Notes: generated by a model not told the origin, from the letters alone. A stretch of DNA of 64,000 bases from Lewinellaceae bacterium (GCA_020636325.1 JACJYC010000008.1:186001-250000); one strand, 5' to 3'; positions 7,991-16,733 are shown, numbered from the stretch's first letter. Numbers and translations: made by a program.

Positions 7991-10017
7991 AAAAATGGAT
8001 GCTTTTCGTTTGCAGCGAGCGCGAATCCTCAAGGGGATTCTATAAAAGTCTTGCCGAAGGTCTTGTTCCCGCAAGCGCCCAAAGATTAATTTCAAGTCAT
8101 CAGGATTTTCATTCCCTGATCCATAATACTGCGTTTTCAGAGACCAGTCACTGCATTATTGAAGCAGAGCTGGATTGGTCCGGGAAAAACCCAGGTGATT
8201 TTTTCGGGTTTGATGTAGCCAAGTCATTGCGCCGCTCAGGGTTGGCTTGCGGCATATTCTTTTGCACTTACTGGCCGGAAGAGGCATTTTCCGTCCAAAA
8301 GGCCCGGTTTTCCCTGCTTCAGGCGCCAAACTGGCACCAATTGATTTTCCTGCCGACCGGTCTGGAAACTTTCCGGAAATTGCCGGAGGTTGTGATGACG
8401 CAAAACCAATGGGAAGATGTTGTCGACTCTTTGACCGATGTCCGCTCCCTTGTCCAGGAGGTTTTGCACGATTTGAAAAACGGCGTCATTCTGCCGGCAG
8501 AGGTCATTTCCGCCGAAGATAAAAAATGCTCCCTTTCCAGAATAGTAGCTGCAAAGTTTCAACAATTGCTTTTAATATTGCCGGAGAAGGAAAAGGAATT
8601 GGAAAAGGTTCAGGCGGCGCTAATGTCCAAAATCCTGGCGGAAGCCGAAACGGAAGGGGTTGCGGAATATCAGGAGATTATTGAGCAATTCACCCCCGAA
8701 ATCACACAACTTGCTCCCGAACCGGAAGAAAAGGAGGAAACCCCGCTCACCCGTTCAACGCCCTGGAAAGTACTTTTCGTGGATGATGAACCCCAGATAC
8801 GGGCTGTAATGGCTGAAGGTTTTAAACAATACAGCATTAATTATGAATTAGCGGGATCCGGAGAACAAGCCCTTGACATGCTGGCATCAGATACCCGGAA
8901 CACCATCACCGTACTTATCTGCGATATCCGGCTGAAAGATATGAAAACAGGCGTTTGGCAAAAGCTCCAAGGTTATGACATCATTGATCAGGCCCGGCAT
9001 ATGCCCAACTACCTTGCCTTCACTGCGCTCACTTCGGCCCGTAAACGGCTCAAGCGCCTGCAGCAACAACAACAATCGTCGTCAATCGTCGCATTTTATA
9101 AAAAGGATATCCTGGAGAGCCCGGTCGGCATGGGGGTGTTTTCCCAAAAAATCCGGGAACTGGGGAATATGGTTTTCTTTAAATCCAGGAATAAACCCGT
9201 ATCAACATCCTGGAGAATCGGCAACCGGCAGCGTTATGGGGAAAGGCTCGGGCTCTATTACAAGGCGCATTTATTTTCTTCCGACTACGATGAGGCAGAA
9301 CAGGAGATCAATCTTTCCGCCGAGCGATTTGTTGCCAACATCCTGGAGGGGACTTCGAAATTGAATCCCGAAATTTCTTTTACAGGCACCTTCAAGAAAC
9401 CTCCGGCAGATCCGGAGGCCCTGGATAAATTCAGACAATACATCCTGACCGGCCGACGGATCGCGCTTGCTCTTTATCTGGTTGGAGGCTACTCAAAAGA
9501 GGAGGTTTTCAAAAGCATGTTGCCCAAAACCGAATTCACCGGGCAAATGCTGAAATTATTATTCAATACGACTTTTTGCCTTTCCTTCCAGAAAGACCTG
9601 CCGGATAAGCGCGATATTGACCGGGGGTATTATCTCGGCGCACGATTGCTTCAGGAAGAAATCCAGTGGCTTGTTGAACGTTACCGGGTCAACCTCGAGC
9701 TTTCTACCCTCCAGCAAAACAGAGAGGCTATAGAGTCTGTCGCCTACCTGCTAGATGACCTGCGGGATTTGCTTTCTGAAAAACAACCCAAGTCTGCTGA
9801 AGATCGCAAAAAGTTAAATGCTTTCCTGAATGATGATTTAAGAGATCTCACGATTGTAAATTACAGTAAACTGGAAGAAAAAATCAAAGAAGCCGACAAG
9901 TTGGCTATTCACTTTGACGTCCAGAAAAAATTTCACGAATATATCAAACTGGATCTTGAAGATGAGATTCCCGACCCCAGGATCAAAAACATGCTTTTGG
10001 GCCTCCTGAAGAATTGA
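7987..10017 (+). CDS. dual receiver-like protein with large helical C-terminus
   Basis: A 676-residue soluble protein. Residues 1-~125 form a degenerate receiver-like domain (FGFDVAKSLRRSG helix, GIFFCTYW strand), then a helical linker rich in Glu (~150-255). Residues 259-~395 form a canonical receiver: D266-D267 (VLFVDDEPQ), phospho-acceptor D313 (VLICDIRL), T346/T349 (FTALTS), and K372-K373 before D374. A short Gln/Ser tract (LQQQQQSSS) lies in the alpha4 to beta5 segment. Residues ~410-676 are helical with charged heptad-like stretches and no recognisable output domain. It is coupled to the preceding gene by a 4-bp ATGA overlap and is the last gene of the rightward operon. Function unknown; possibly the terminal target of the phosphorelay. 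Confidence 0.8.
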   Translation: MKKWMLFVCSERESSRGFYKSLAEGLVPASAQRLISSHQDFHSLIHNTAFSETSHCIIEAELDWSGKNPGDFFGFDVAKSLRRSGLACGIFFCTYWPEEAFSVQKARFSLLQAPNWHQLIFLPTGLETFRKLPEVVMTQNQWEDVVDSLTDVRSLVQEVLHDLKNGVILPAEVISAEDKKCSLSRIVAAKFQQLLLILPEKEKELEKVQAALMSKILAEAETEGVAEYQEIIEQFTPEITQLAPEPEEKEETPLTRSTPWKVLFVDDEPQIRAVMAEGFKQYSINYELAGSGEQALDMLASDTRNTITVLICDIRLKDMKTGVWQKLQGYDIIDQARHMPNYLAFTALTSARKRLKRLQQQQQSSSIVAFYKKDILESPVGMGVFSQKIRELGNMVFFKSRNKPVSTSWRIGNRQRYGERLGLYYKAHLFSSDYDEAEQEINLSAERFVANILEGTSKLNPEISFTGTFKKPPADPEALDKFRQYILTGRRIALALYLVGGYSKEEVFKSMLPKTEFTGQMLKLLFNTTFCLSFQKDLPDKRDIDRGYYLGARLLQEEIQWLVERYRVNLELSTLQQNREAIESVAYLLDDLRDLLSEKQPKSAEDRKKLNAFLNDDLRDLTIVNYSKLEEKIKEADKLAIHFDVQKKFHEYIKLDLEDEIPDPRIKNMLLGLLKN

Positions 10018-10170
10018 TGCTCACCTGCCTCCTGCTCTTGTCTGCCGATTTCAGCAGGCTTCCGATAGGGATATTTCCCGAATTCGTCGAACTTTCCAAA
10101 ACCCTTCTTTCGGTACGCTTGTTTCCATTCCTGCACCGCCCTGTCAACAACCCCGCTCAACAAGGATACC

Positions 10171-11424
10171 ATGATCAATCGCATTTTCTTTTTGATGAGC
10201 CTCTGGCTTTTTATCGACCTGTACTTCTTTCAGGCCGTTTCGACCGCCGCAGGAGGGCATGCCGCCGCTTATTGGGCCTATTGGCTGTTTGACGGAGCCG
10301 TGGCGGCCATCATCCTTTTTTTCATCTTTTCCGGCCGATTGGCGCACCGGCCGCGCAGCCTCAATTACGTGTTCGGTTTGATGCTGCTCTCCCTGGTGCC
10401 CAAGCTCGTCGGGTCGCCGGTATTGCTGCTGGAGGACGTCGGCCGGTTGCTGGCCGGAGCCTTCAACTGGGCGGGAGACGCTTTCAGCCCGGGCGGCGGG
10501 GATTCAGCAGGCGGTTATTTCCCCGGCAGGAGCAGGATCATGAGCATGCTGGCCCTGGGCGTGGCCGCGGTTCCGTTTACGGGCATCATTTACGGGGTTG
10601 CCAAAGGGCGGTACCAATATACGGTGCGGCGGATCAAACTGGCGTTTCCCGACCTGCCCGACGCCTTCAACGGTTTTACCATCACCCAACTATCGGATAT
10701 CCACTCCGGCAGTTTCGATAACAAGGCTGCCGTAGCGTACGGCGTCGACCTGGCCAACCGGCAGCACAGCGACCTGTTCGTCTTCACCGGCGACCTGGTG
10801 AACAACGAGGCCGCCGAAATGGATCCCTGGATCGATACCTTCTCCAATCTCAAGGCGCCGATGGGCCAGTTCTCCATCCTCGGCAACCACGATTACGGCG
10901 ATTATATTCAATGGCCGGATGCCCGCACCAAAGCCGAAAACCTGGAATCGCTGAAGGCCGTTCACAAAAAGATCGGGTTCCGCCTGCTCCTGAATGAACG
11001 GATTACCCTGGAAAAGGACGGGCAGCGCATCAACCTGATCGGGGTGGAAAACTGGGGGAAAGGCGGTTTCGCCAAATACGGCGACCTGCAAAAAGCCGCA
11101 GCCGGACTGCAAAAAGACAGCTTCAATATCCTGCTGTCTCACGACCCTTCCCACTGGGAGGCCGAAGTATTGCCACACCCCGAAAAAATTCACCTCACCT
11201 TGTCCGGCCACACCCACGGCATGCAGTTCGGCGTGGAATTGCCCGGTTTCCGCTGGAGCCCGATCAAGTATGTGTACCCGCAATGGGCCGGTGTGTACGA
11301 ACGGGCCGGCCGGTATCTTTATGTCAATCGCGGATTCGGGTTCCTGGGTTTTCCCGGGCGGGTGGGCATTTTGCCGGAAATAACGGTGATCACGCTGGTG
11401 AAAGGAGGAACAGTCAATGGTTGA
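10171..11424 (+). CDS. membrane-anchored metallophosphoesterase
   Basis: A 417-residue calcineurin-like phosphoesterase. The N-terminal ~145 residues contain several hydrophobic membrane segments (starting RIFFLMSLWLFIDLYFF), then the catalytic domain with the full two-metal motif set in order: LSDIHSG (D-x-H), FTGDLVN (GD), LGNHDYG (GNHD), LLSHDP (His) and LSGHTHG (GHTH). This layout fits the YaeI/LpxG-like membrane-bound group, some members of which hydrolyse UDP-diacylglucosamine in lipid A synthesis; the substrate here is unknown. The gene stands alone, 153 bp after the phosphorelay operon and 190 bp before tetR. Its base composition is more GC-rich than the genes to its left, like the rest of the window. 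Confidence 0.9.
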   Translation: MINRIFFLMSLWLFIDLYFFQAVSTAAGGHAAAYWAYWLFDGAVAAIILFFIFSGRLAHRPRSLNYVFGLMLLSLVPKLVGSPVLLLEDVGRLLAGAFNWAGDAFSPGGGDSAGGYFPGRSRIMSMLALGVAAVPFTGIIYGVAKGRYQYTVRRIKLAFPDLPDAFNGFTITQLSDIHSGSFDNKAAVAYGVDLANRQHSDLFVFTGDLVNNEAAEMDPWIDTFSNLKAPMGQFSILGNHDYGDYIQWPDARTKAENLESLKAVHKKIGFRLLLNERITLEKDGQRINLIGVENWGKGGFAKYGDLQKAAAGLQKDSFNILLSHDPSHWEAEVLPHPEKIHLTLSGHTHGMQFGVELPGFRWSPIKYVYPQWAGVYERAGRYLYVNRGFGFLGFPGRVGILPEITVITLVKGGTVNG

Positions 11425-11544
11425 TTCAAAATGGAAGAAATCAAAGAACGCCGGTTGAAACCGCCAGGCCGCACTTTTTAGACCGGCATAAGCCATAAAC
11501 CGCATCCTGCCGGGTGACCTTTTTTCACTAAACCGTCATAATTT

Positions 11545-11573
11545 TTAAACAAATGATTAAATACGTTGTTTAA
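11545..11573. promoter_or_regulatory. candidate TetR operator (upstream palindrome)
   Basis: A perfect interrupted palindrome TTAAACAA-N13-TTGTTTAA lies 42 bp before the GTG start of the tetR gene. Its spacer contains ATGATTAA, also present in the second palindrome at 12271-12286. A shared element on both sides of tetR suggests autoregulation and control of the downstream efflux genes. The binding role is inferred. Confidence 0.5.
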
Positions 11574-11614
11574 TCCGGATTCAACGCTTAATTTTGCCCG
11601 CCAAATAACAAACA

Positions 11615-12253
11615 GTGCTGAAAACCAAAAAAGGGGAGCAAGAACTCTCCACTGAAGAAAGGATCAAGGAAGCAGCAAAAAAGCTGTTCACGCAGAAGGG
11701 ATTCGAGGCGACCAAGACCCGGGATATCGCCGAAGCGTCCGGTATCAACCTCGCTTTGCTGAACTATTATTTCAGGAGCAAGAAGAAGTTGTTCGAGCTG
11801 GTGATGAAAGAGAACATCCAGCTTTTTCTGGGCGTGATCGTCGAACATTTTGAGAACAAAAACCTTTCTTTCGAGGAAAAAGTAGCGTTTGTTGCAGATC
11901 ATTATATCGATATGTTGCTGGAAAACCCGGATCTGCCTTCGTTCGTCCAGCAGCACATCAAAACCAGACCCGCCCCCGGGGAAGAGGCCAAAGGGCCCGC
12001 CGCTCAGAAGATACAATTGATCCGGAAGTACTTTATCGAAGACTTTGAGGCCGGGGTCAAAAAGGGGATCTATAAAGACGTTCACCCGATGCACGTCATG
12101 GCCAACCTGATGGGGCTCATTATCTGGCCGTTCACTTCAACGACCATGCTGATGGCAAAAGCAGGCATCAGCAACCGAAAGGAATTTGAAAAATTGATGC
12201 ACCAGCGGAAAAAAATGATCCCCATCTGGATCAAGGCCATGTTTGAAAAATAA
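11615..12253 (+). CDS. TetR/AcrR family transcriptional regulator
   Basis: A 212-residue regulator with a GTG start. Residues ~14-60 form the TetR N-terminal helix-turn-helix (ERIKEAAKKLFTQKGF, TRDIAEASGINLALLNYYFRSKKKLF), a clear family match. The C-terminal ligand-binding half is helical and divergent as usual. It precedes the EmrA/EmrB/TolC-like efflux genes in the same direction with a 74-bp gap that contains a perfect palindrome, so it most likely represses the pump operon and itself until a drug-like ligand binds. The ligand cannot be told from sequence. No in-frame ATG lies near enough to replace the GTG. Confidence 0.92.
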   Translation: MLKTKKGEQELSTEERIKEAAKKLFTQKGFEATKTRDIAEASGINLALLNYYFRSKKKLFELVMKENIQLFLGVIVEHFENKNLSFEEKVAFVADHYIDMLLENPDLPSFVQQHIKTRPAPGEEAKGPAAQKIQLIRKYFIEDFEAGVKKGIYKDVHPMHVMANLMGLIIWPFTSTTMLMAKAGISNRKEFEKLMHQRKKMIPIWIKAMFEK

Positions 12254-12270
12254 AATTTTTTACCGTACTA

Positions 12271-12286
12271 TTAATCAAATGATTAA
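12271..12286. promoter_or_regulatory. candidate TetR operator (efflux operon)
   Basis: TTAATCAAATGATTAA is an inverted repeat of two 7-bp arms (TTAATCA/TGATTAA) around AA. It lies 17 bp after the tetR stop and 41 bp before the adaptor gene. The half ATGATTAA recurs in the palindrome upstream of tetR. Position and symmetry fit a TetR operator over the pump promoter. Confidence 0.55.
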
Positions 12287-12327
12287 ATCAAAAGCTCAAA
12301 AAGAGCATCCGTTAAATTGACCAGATT

Positions 12328-13470
12328 ATGGAACAAGAAACAACCACCCTTGAAACGGAGAACGGTACCGGTGATCTGCCGAAACTCCGGAATCGCAAAG
12401 TGAAAAAATCCAGGCTGCCGCTCCTCATCGGATTGCTGATCCTGGGAGGCATAGCTTCAGCCGGCGTTTATTTCTACCTGCAAAGCGCCAATTTTGAAAC
12501 GACTGACAATGCTCAGGTAGACGGCGACATTTTCCAGGTCAAGGCCGGGATCACCGCCTACGTCCAATCCATTCGCTTTGACGACAACAGCGAAGTTCAC
12601 CAGGGCGATACGCTTATTCTGTTTGACAATGTGGAATTGCAAGCCCGGGTTGCCGAGGCGGAGGCGGCGCTTGAAAACGCGCGCGCCAGCCTTGCCGTTG
12701 CCGGCAACCGGGCATCCGCGAGCGTGGAAAACGCGGCCGCATCGGTCATCACCTCCAAATCCTACGAACAAACCGTTGTAGCCGCCAAGGCCAATCTGGA
12801 CAAAGCGCAAAACAATTACGACCGCGTGAACAGTTTGCTGAAAGCCAAAGCAGCCACGCAGGAGCAATTTGAAAGCGCCGACGCGGCCCTGCAAATGGCC
12901 AAAGCGGACTATGCCAAAGCGCTCGAACTGCAAAAATCCTCGGTCACTTCCTCGCAGGGCCTGCAAGCGCAGTCGAAGGCCGAGTATAGCCAGATCGACC
13001 TGGCCCGCGCCATGGTCAAACAACGCGAAGCCGAGTTGTTGATGGCCCGGGAGCAGCTGACGCACGCCTGCATCATCGCGCCGTTTTCCGGCATTGTCGC
13101 CAAGCGGAATGTGCAGGAAGGCCAGTTCGTCGGGGCCGGGCAATCCCTGTGCGCGATTGTGGAGACGGACCATGTCTGGGTGACCGCCAATTTCAAGGAA
13201 ACCCAACTGAACGACATCAGGGTGGGCCAGGATGTGGTGATCCAGCTGGACGCCTATCCGGACCTGAAGCTGACGGGCAAGGTAGAATCCTATTCAGGCG
13301 CCACGGGAGCTAAATTCTCCCTGTTGCCGCCGGACAATGCCACGGGCAACTTCATCAAGATCACCCAGCGGTTTCCGCTCCGGATCTCTATCGATCAGAC
13401 GTTGGAGGAATTGCCGGTCGGTCTGTACCCGGGTTTGAGCGCATTCGTCAAGGTTAAAACCAGGTCATAA
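12328..13470 (+). CDS. EmrA/HlyD-like membrane fusion protein
   Basis: A 380-residue periplasmic adaptor. A short cytoplasmic N-terminus is followed by one membrane helix (~33-52, LPLLIGLLILGGIASAGVYF), then the biotinyl-lipoyl-like start of the family (TDNAQVDGDIFQVKAGITAYV), a long Ala/Gln-rich coiled-coil hairpin (~100-245), and the returning lipoyl half and beta-barrel (CIIAPFSGIVAKRNVQEGQFV, VWVTANFKETQL). It links the MFS pump in the inner membrane to the TolC-like channel. Its TAA overlaps the ATG of the pump gene by one base, showing tight coupling. The EmrA-type assignment rests on this domain order and the DHA2 partner. Confidence 0.92.
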   Translation: MEQETTTLETENGTGDLPKLRNRKVKKSRLPLLIGLLILGGIASAGVYFYLQSANFETTDNAQVDGDIFQVKAGITAYVQSIRFDDNSEVHQGDTLILFDNVELQARVAEAEAALENARASLAVAGNRASASVENAAASVITSKSYEQTVVAAKANLDKAQNNYDRVNSLLKAKAATQEQFESADAALQMAKADYAKALELQKSSVTSSQGLQAQSKAEYSQIDLARAMVKQREAELLMAREQLTHACIIAPFSGIVAKRNVQEGQFVGAGQSLCAIVETDHVWVTANFKETQLNDIRVGQDVVIQLDAYPDLKLTGKVESYSGATGAKFSLLPPDNATGNFIKITQRFPLRISIDQTLEELPVGLYPGLSAFVKVKTRS

Positions 13471-15047
13471 TGGAAGCAACCAATCAGGCGCCCGCCTACC
13501 CGACGGGCGCCACGCGGGCCATTCTGGTGCTGACCGCGATCAGTTGCGCGTTGCTGGAACTGATCGACGTGACGGTGGTCAATGTGGCCTTGCGGGAGAT
13601 CAGCGGCAATATCGGCGCCACCATCACGGAAATCGCCTGGGTGGTTACCGGGTACAGCATTGCCAACGTGATCATGATCCCGTTGTCGGCGATGTTGTCG
13701 GATGTGCTGGGGCGGAAGGTATACTTCACGGCGTCGGTCATCACGTTTACTTTCGCCTCCTTCATGTGCGGCATATCGAGCAACCTGTGGATGCTGGTAT
13801 TCTGGCGGTTCGTCCAGGGGCTGGGCGGCGGCGGTTTGCTGTCGACGGCCCAGAGCATCATCATCGGGGCGTTTCCGCCGGAGAAGATCGGTACGGCAAC
13901 GGCCATCTTCGGATTGGGGGTCATCCTCGGCCCGACGGTCGGCCCTTCCATCGGGGGGTATATCACGGACAACCTTTCCTGGCACTGGATCTTTTTTGTG
14001 AACCTGCCGATCGGCATCCTGGCCTCAATTTCGGCCTGGCGGTTTGTGCCCAACCTCGCGGGCCGGGTCAAACCCAGGAAGATCGACTGGCTGGGGATCG
14101 CGCTATTGATCCTGACCATCGGACCGCTGCAGTACGTGCTTGAAGAAGGCGGCAGCAAGGACTGGTTCGAGAGCGCCGAGATCACCTGGTTTTTCGCCTT
14201 GTCGGTAGCCAGCCTGATCGGGTTTATCTGGCGTGAACTGAGCATCGATTACCCGGCGGTCAACATCAAACTTTACCGGAATTACAACCTGGCGATGGGG
14301 AGTTTTTTCAACCTGGTGCTGGGGATGATCCTGTTCGGGTCGGTGTTCATTTTTCCGGTATTCGTACAGGTTTCTCTGGGTTGGACGGCCACACAAACCG
14401 GCGTATTCATGATACCGGGGGCGTTGGCCACCGCGGTGGGCATGATGCTGATCGGTCGGTTTGCGCAGGGTAAAAACCCCAAGACCTTCATCATCGCGGG
14501 GATATTCATGACCTTCTCGTTCCTGGTCATGCTGTCGTTTGCGTCGCCGGATTCGAATGCGCGACATTTCTATTTTCCGTTCATCCTTCGGGGTGTCGGG
14601 ATGGCTTTCATGATGATGCCCATCCTGACGCTGGCGCTGGGCGGCCTGCAGGGGAAAGACCTTGCGCAGGCAACGGGCTTGTCGAACATGATGCGGCAAC
14701 TGGGCGGCGCCGTCGGCATTGCGTTGATCAATATCTACCTCAACCACCTGAATGCCGAAGCGAGGGGCGCCCTGATGACGAACCTGACGGCTTTCAACGA
14801 TACGACGACCGAGCGGCTGAACATGATGAAACAGGCGTTCTATTCCGCCGGCTATTCCCTGAACGATGCGACGGACGTAGCGTACAAAATGCTGGATTAC
14901 AGCCTGCTGAGACAACAGCAATTGGTGAGTTATGCACACGGGTTCCTGGGCGTCGGCCTGGCGGTGCTGATTTGTCTGCCGATCGTGTTCATGATCCGGT
15001 ACAAGAAGCCGGCCAAAGGGCAGAAAGGGGGATTTGCGGCGCATTAG
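13470..15047 (+). CDS. EmrB-like DHA2 family MFS drug efflux transporter
   Basis: A 525-residue transporter with 14 predicted membrane segments, the usual size for the DHA2 drug:H+ antiporter family. Visible family motifs are ELIDVTVVNVAL in TM1 (motif D1), DVLGRK after TM2 (motif A) and GVILGPTVGPSIGGYI in TM5 (motif C, the antiporter motif). It is expected to expel lipophilic drugs with proton uptake, working with the adaptor before it and the channel after it. The start overlaps the adaptor stop by one base. The next gene lies 110 bp downstream beyond a stem-loop, so channel expression could be uncoupled from the pump. Confidence 0.93.
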   Translation: MEATNQAPAYPTGATRAILVLTAISCALLELIDVTVVNVALREISGNIGATITEIAWVVTGYSIANVIMIPLSAMLSDVLGRKVYFTASVITFTFASFMCGISSNLWMLVFWRFVQGLGGGGLLSTAQSIIIGAFPPEKIGTATAIFGLGVILGPTVGPSIGGYITDNLSWHWIFFVNLPIGILASISAWRFVPNLAGRVKPRKIDWLGIALLILTIGPLQYVLEEGGSKDWFESAEITWFFALSVASLIGFIWRELSIDYPAVNIKLYRNYNLAMGSFFNLVLGMILFGSVFIFPVFVQVSLGWTATQTGVFMIPGALATAVGMMLIGRFAQGKNPKTFIIAGIFMTFSFLVMLSFASPDSNARHFYFPFILRGVGMAFMMMPILTLALGGLQGKDLAQATGLSNMMRQLGGAVGIALINIYLNHLNAEARGALMTNLTAFNDTTTERLNMMKQAFYSAGYSLNDATDVAYKMLDYSLLRQQQLVSYAHGFLGVGLAVLICLPIVFMIRYKKPAKGQKGGFAAH

Positions 15048-15054
15048 GGTTTTG

Positions 15055-15091
15055 CCGGATGCCTGGGTTCAAATCCTCGCATCCTCCGGCA
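15055..15091. terminator. stem-loop after the MFS gene
   Basis: GCCGGA-TGC pairs with GCA-TCC-TCCGGC, leaving a 3-base bulge, around a loop that contains GGGTTCAAATCC. It begins 8 bp after the MFS stop. No U-run follows, so it may be an mRNA-stabilising or attenuating hairpin and not a true terminator. The loop resembles a tRNA T-arm, but no acceptor partner is present. Confidence 0.4.
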
Positions 15092-15157
15092 TATTAACGT
15101 TGCATTTGCTGGTTTTGGGGGCGCCCAATTTTTTCAATCTAAAGCTAATTTTCAACC

Positions 15158-16477
15158 ATGAATAAATACAATCTCATCCTGGTTTTCCTTGCTTTCTCTG
15201 TTTTTCTGCCGGGCCAGGAAACAACTTTACGGCTTTCGCTGAAAGATGCGGTGGAAACGGGTGTAAAGAACCGGTACGACCTGCAGGCGGCCGATTACAA
15301 CCTGGATATAGCGAACAACGATATTTCAAGGGCTAAAAAGGAGTGGCTGCCGGACGTTTCGGCTTCAGGCAATGTCCACATCAATACCCAATTGCAGAAA
15401 ATGTTCATTCCGGCCGGATTTGCAGGGCTGGAAGATCCGATGCTGGTCGGGCTGGGGGCTTACAATGTCAGCGTATTCGGCGTGGATGTGTCACAGCCGA
15501 TCTACAACAAGAACATCAGGACGGATATGGCCATCGCTCGGAACAACCTGGAACTTGAACGGGAAAAGAAGCGGGAAGCCGAGAACAACATCCGGGAGCG
15601 CATCGAGCAGAGCTACCTCAATGTGTTGCTCCGCGACCTGCAATACCGCATTGCGCAAAATAACGAACAACGATACAAAGCATATTTCGAGTTGGCGGAG
15701 ACCAAATTCCGGCAAGGGGCCCTGATCGAGAACGACTATCTGAAGGCCCGCCTTGACCTGGATAACGCCGCTGTGGAAACACAGAAGGTCAAACAAAACT
15801 ACGAGCTCTCTCTGACCAATTTGAAGTACCAGATCAATGTCGCTCCGGAAACGGAACTGATATTGACCGACTCTCTGGAATCGATCGATTTGGCAACTGA
15901 CGTGGTCCCCGTGGAAGCGGGGATCGCCAATCGGTCGGAAATCCGCCAGCTGAGCATCATGGAAGAGGGCAATCGCCTGAAGGCGCTGCATGCACGGCAG
16001 TTATCGCTCCCGACCCTGTCGGCGTTCGGCAATTTTTCTGAGCAGTTCACCTACAACGGCCTGAATTTTTTCCAGTCCGAATGGTGGTCCTCCTTCAGTT
16101 ATGTCGGCGTACGCCTGCGGGTGCCCATTACGGCCCGGACCCAAAACCGGCTTCTGGAGTCGGATTTTACCATCCGGACGGTGCAAACCGGCCTCAACCT
16201 GAAACAAAGGACGGCCGATATCAGCTATCAGATCCGAAATGCCGCAACCGAACTGGATAACGCCCGGCAAAACATGGAGACCACCCGAAACAATTACGAA
16301 TTGTCGCAGACCATTTACAAGAACCAGCAAGTGCAATTCGACCTGGGAGCGCTGCAATACAACCACCTGCTGGACACGGAAAAAGCCCTGAGCGCAGCCG
16401 AACAGAATTATATCCAGGCGGTGTACCAGTTTTTGCTGGCGGAGATCGGGTACAGGAAGGCAGCGGGAGTCTTTTAG
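15158..16477 (+). CDS. TolC-like outer membrane efflux channel
   Basis: A 439-residue outer membrane efflux protein with a signal peptide (NLILVFLAFSVFLPGQ). It has the two long helical, Asn/Gln-rich repeats of the OEP family: the first from ~25-220 (DLQAADYNLDIANNDISRAK, REAENNIRERIEQSYLNVL), the second from ~250-435 (ELDNARQNMETTRNNYELSQ, LLDTEKALSAAEQNYIQAVY). It is the third part of the EmrAB-type pump encoded just upstream, giving the tripartite unit its own exit channel. The gene ends with TAG immediately before a heptamer repeat array. Confidence 0.9.
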   Translation: MNKYNLILVFLAFSVFLPGQETTLRLSLKDAVETGVKNRYDLQAADYNLDIANNDISRAKKEWLPDVSASGNVHINTQLQKMFIPAGFAGLEDPMLVGLGAYNVSVFGVDVSQPIYNKNIRTDMAIARNNLELEREKKREAENNIRERIEQSYLNVLLRDLQYRIAQNNEQRYKAYFELAETKFRQGALIENDYLKARLDLDNAAVETQKVKQNYELSLTNLKYQINVAPETELILTDSLESIDLATDVVPVEAGIANRSEIRQLSIMEEGNRLKALHARQLSLPTLSAFGNFSEQFTYNGLNFFQSEWWSSFSYVGVRLRVPITARTQNRLLESDFTIRTVQTGLNLKQRTADISYQIRNAATELDNARQNMETTRNNYELSQTIYKNQQVQFDLGALQYNHLLDTEKALSAAEQNYIQAVYQFLLAEIGYRKAAGVF

Positions 16478-16555
16478 TAGTTGTAAGTCGTAAGTTGTAA
16501 GTCGTAAGTTGTAAGTTGTAAGTTGTAAGTTGTAAGTTGTAAGTCGTAAGTTGTA
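16478..16555. repeat. heptamer tandem array (TAAGTTG/TAAGTCG)
   Basis: About eleven tandem copies of a 7-bp unit, TAAGTTG alternating with TAAGTCG, start right after the TolC-like stop codon. The same unit recurs at 38381-38508 and 41426-41463. Being 7 bp, it translates as a repeating heptapeptide (LTTYNLQ) on the reverse strand, which produces false ORFs. From 16556 to 16733 there is no gene: it has CAGTTGG-like heptamers (16629-16662) and the short hairpin GTAGCT-N12-AGCTAC. Confidence 0.85.
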
Positions 16556-16733
16556 GGGCAGGTAGTAAGGTCAACATGCTGCCTCTGCAACGGACGCCCG
16601 ACCATAAAACCATCCGACCATGAAAAAGTCGGCAGTTCGCCAGTCTTCAGTTGGCAGTCGGGTAGCTGAGCGCAGTCGAAGCTACAACGGACGCCCAACC
16701 AGAAAACAATGAAACAATAAAATCCCCAAGATC

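Noticed and set aside
9933..10184. Reverse-strand 83-codon frame overlapping the end of the last phosphorelay gene
   Set aside because: It overlaps two genes on the opposite strand, has no family match, and its start lies inside the metallophosphoesterase gene.
10504..15044. Long opposite-strand frames under the phosphoesterase and efflux genes (for example 14103-15044 and 12457-13206)
   Set aside because: They are GC-rich shadows of clear genes and have no family features.
15055..15091. tRNA gene
   Set aside because: Only a T-arm-like loop is present; no anticodon arm, D-arm or paired acceptor stem could be found.
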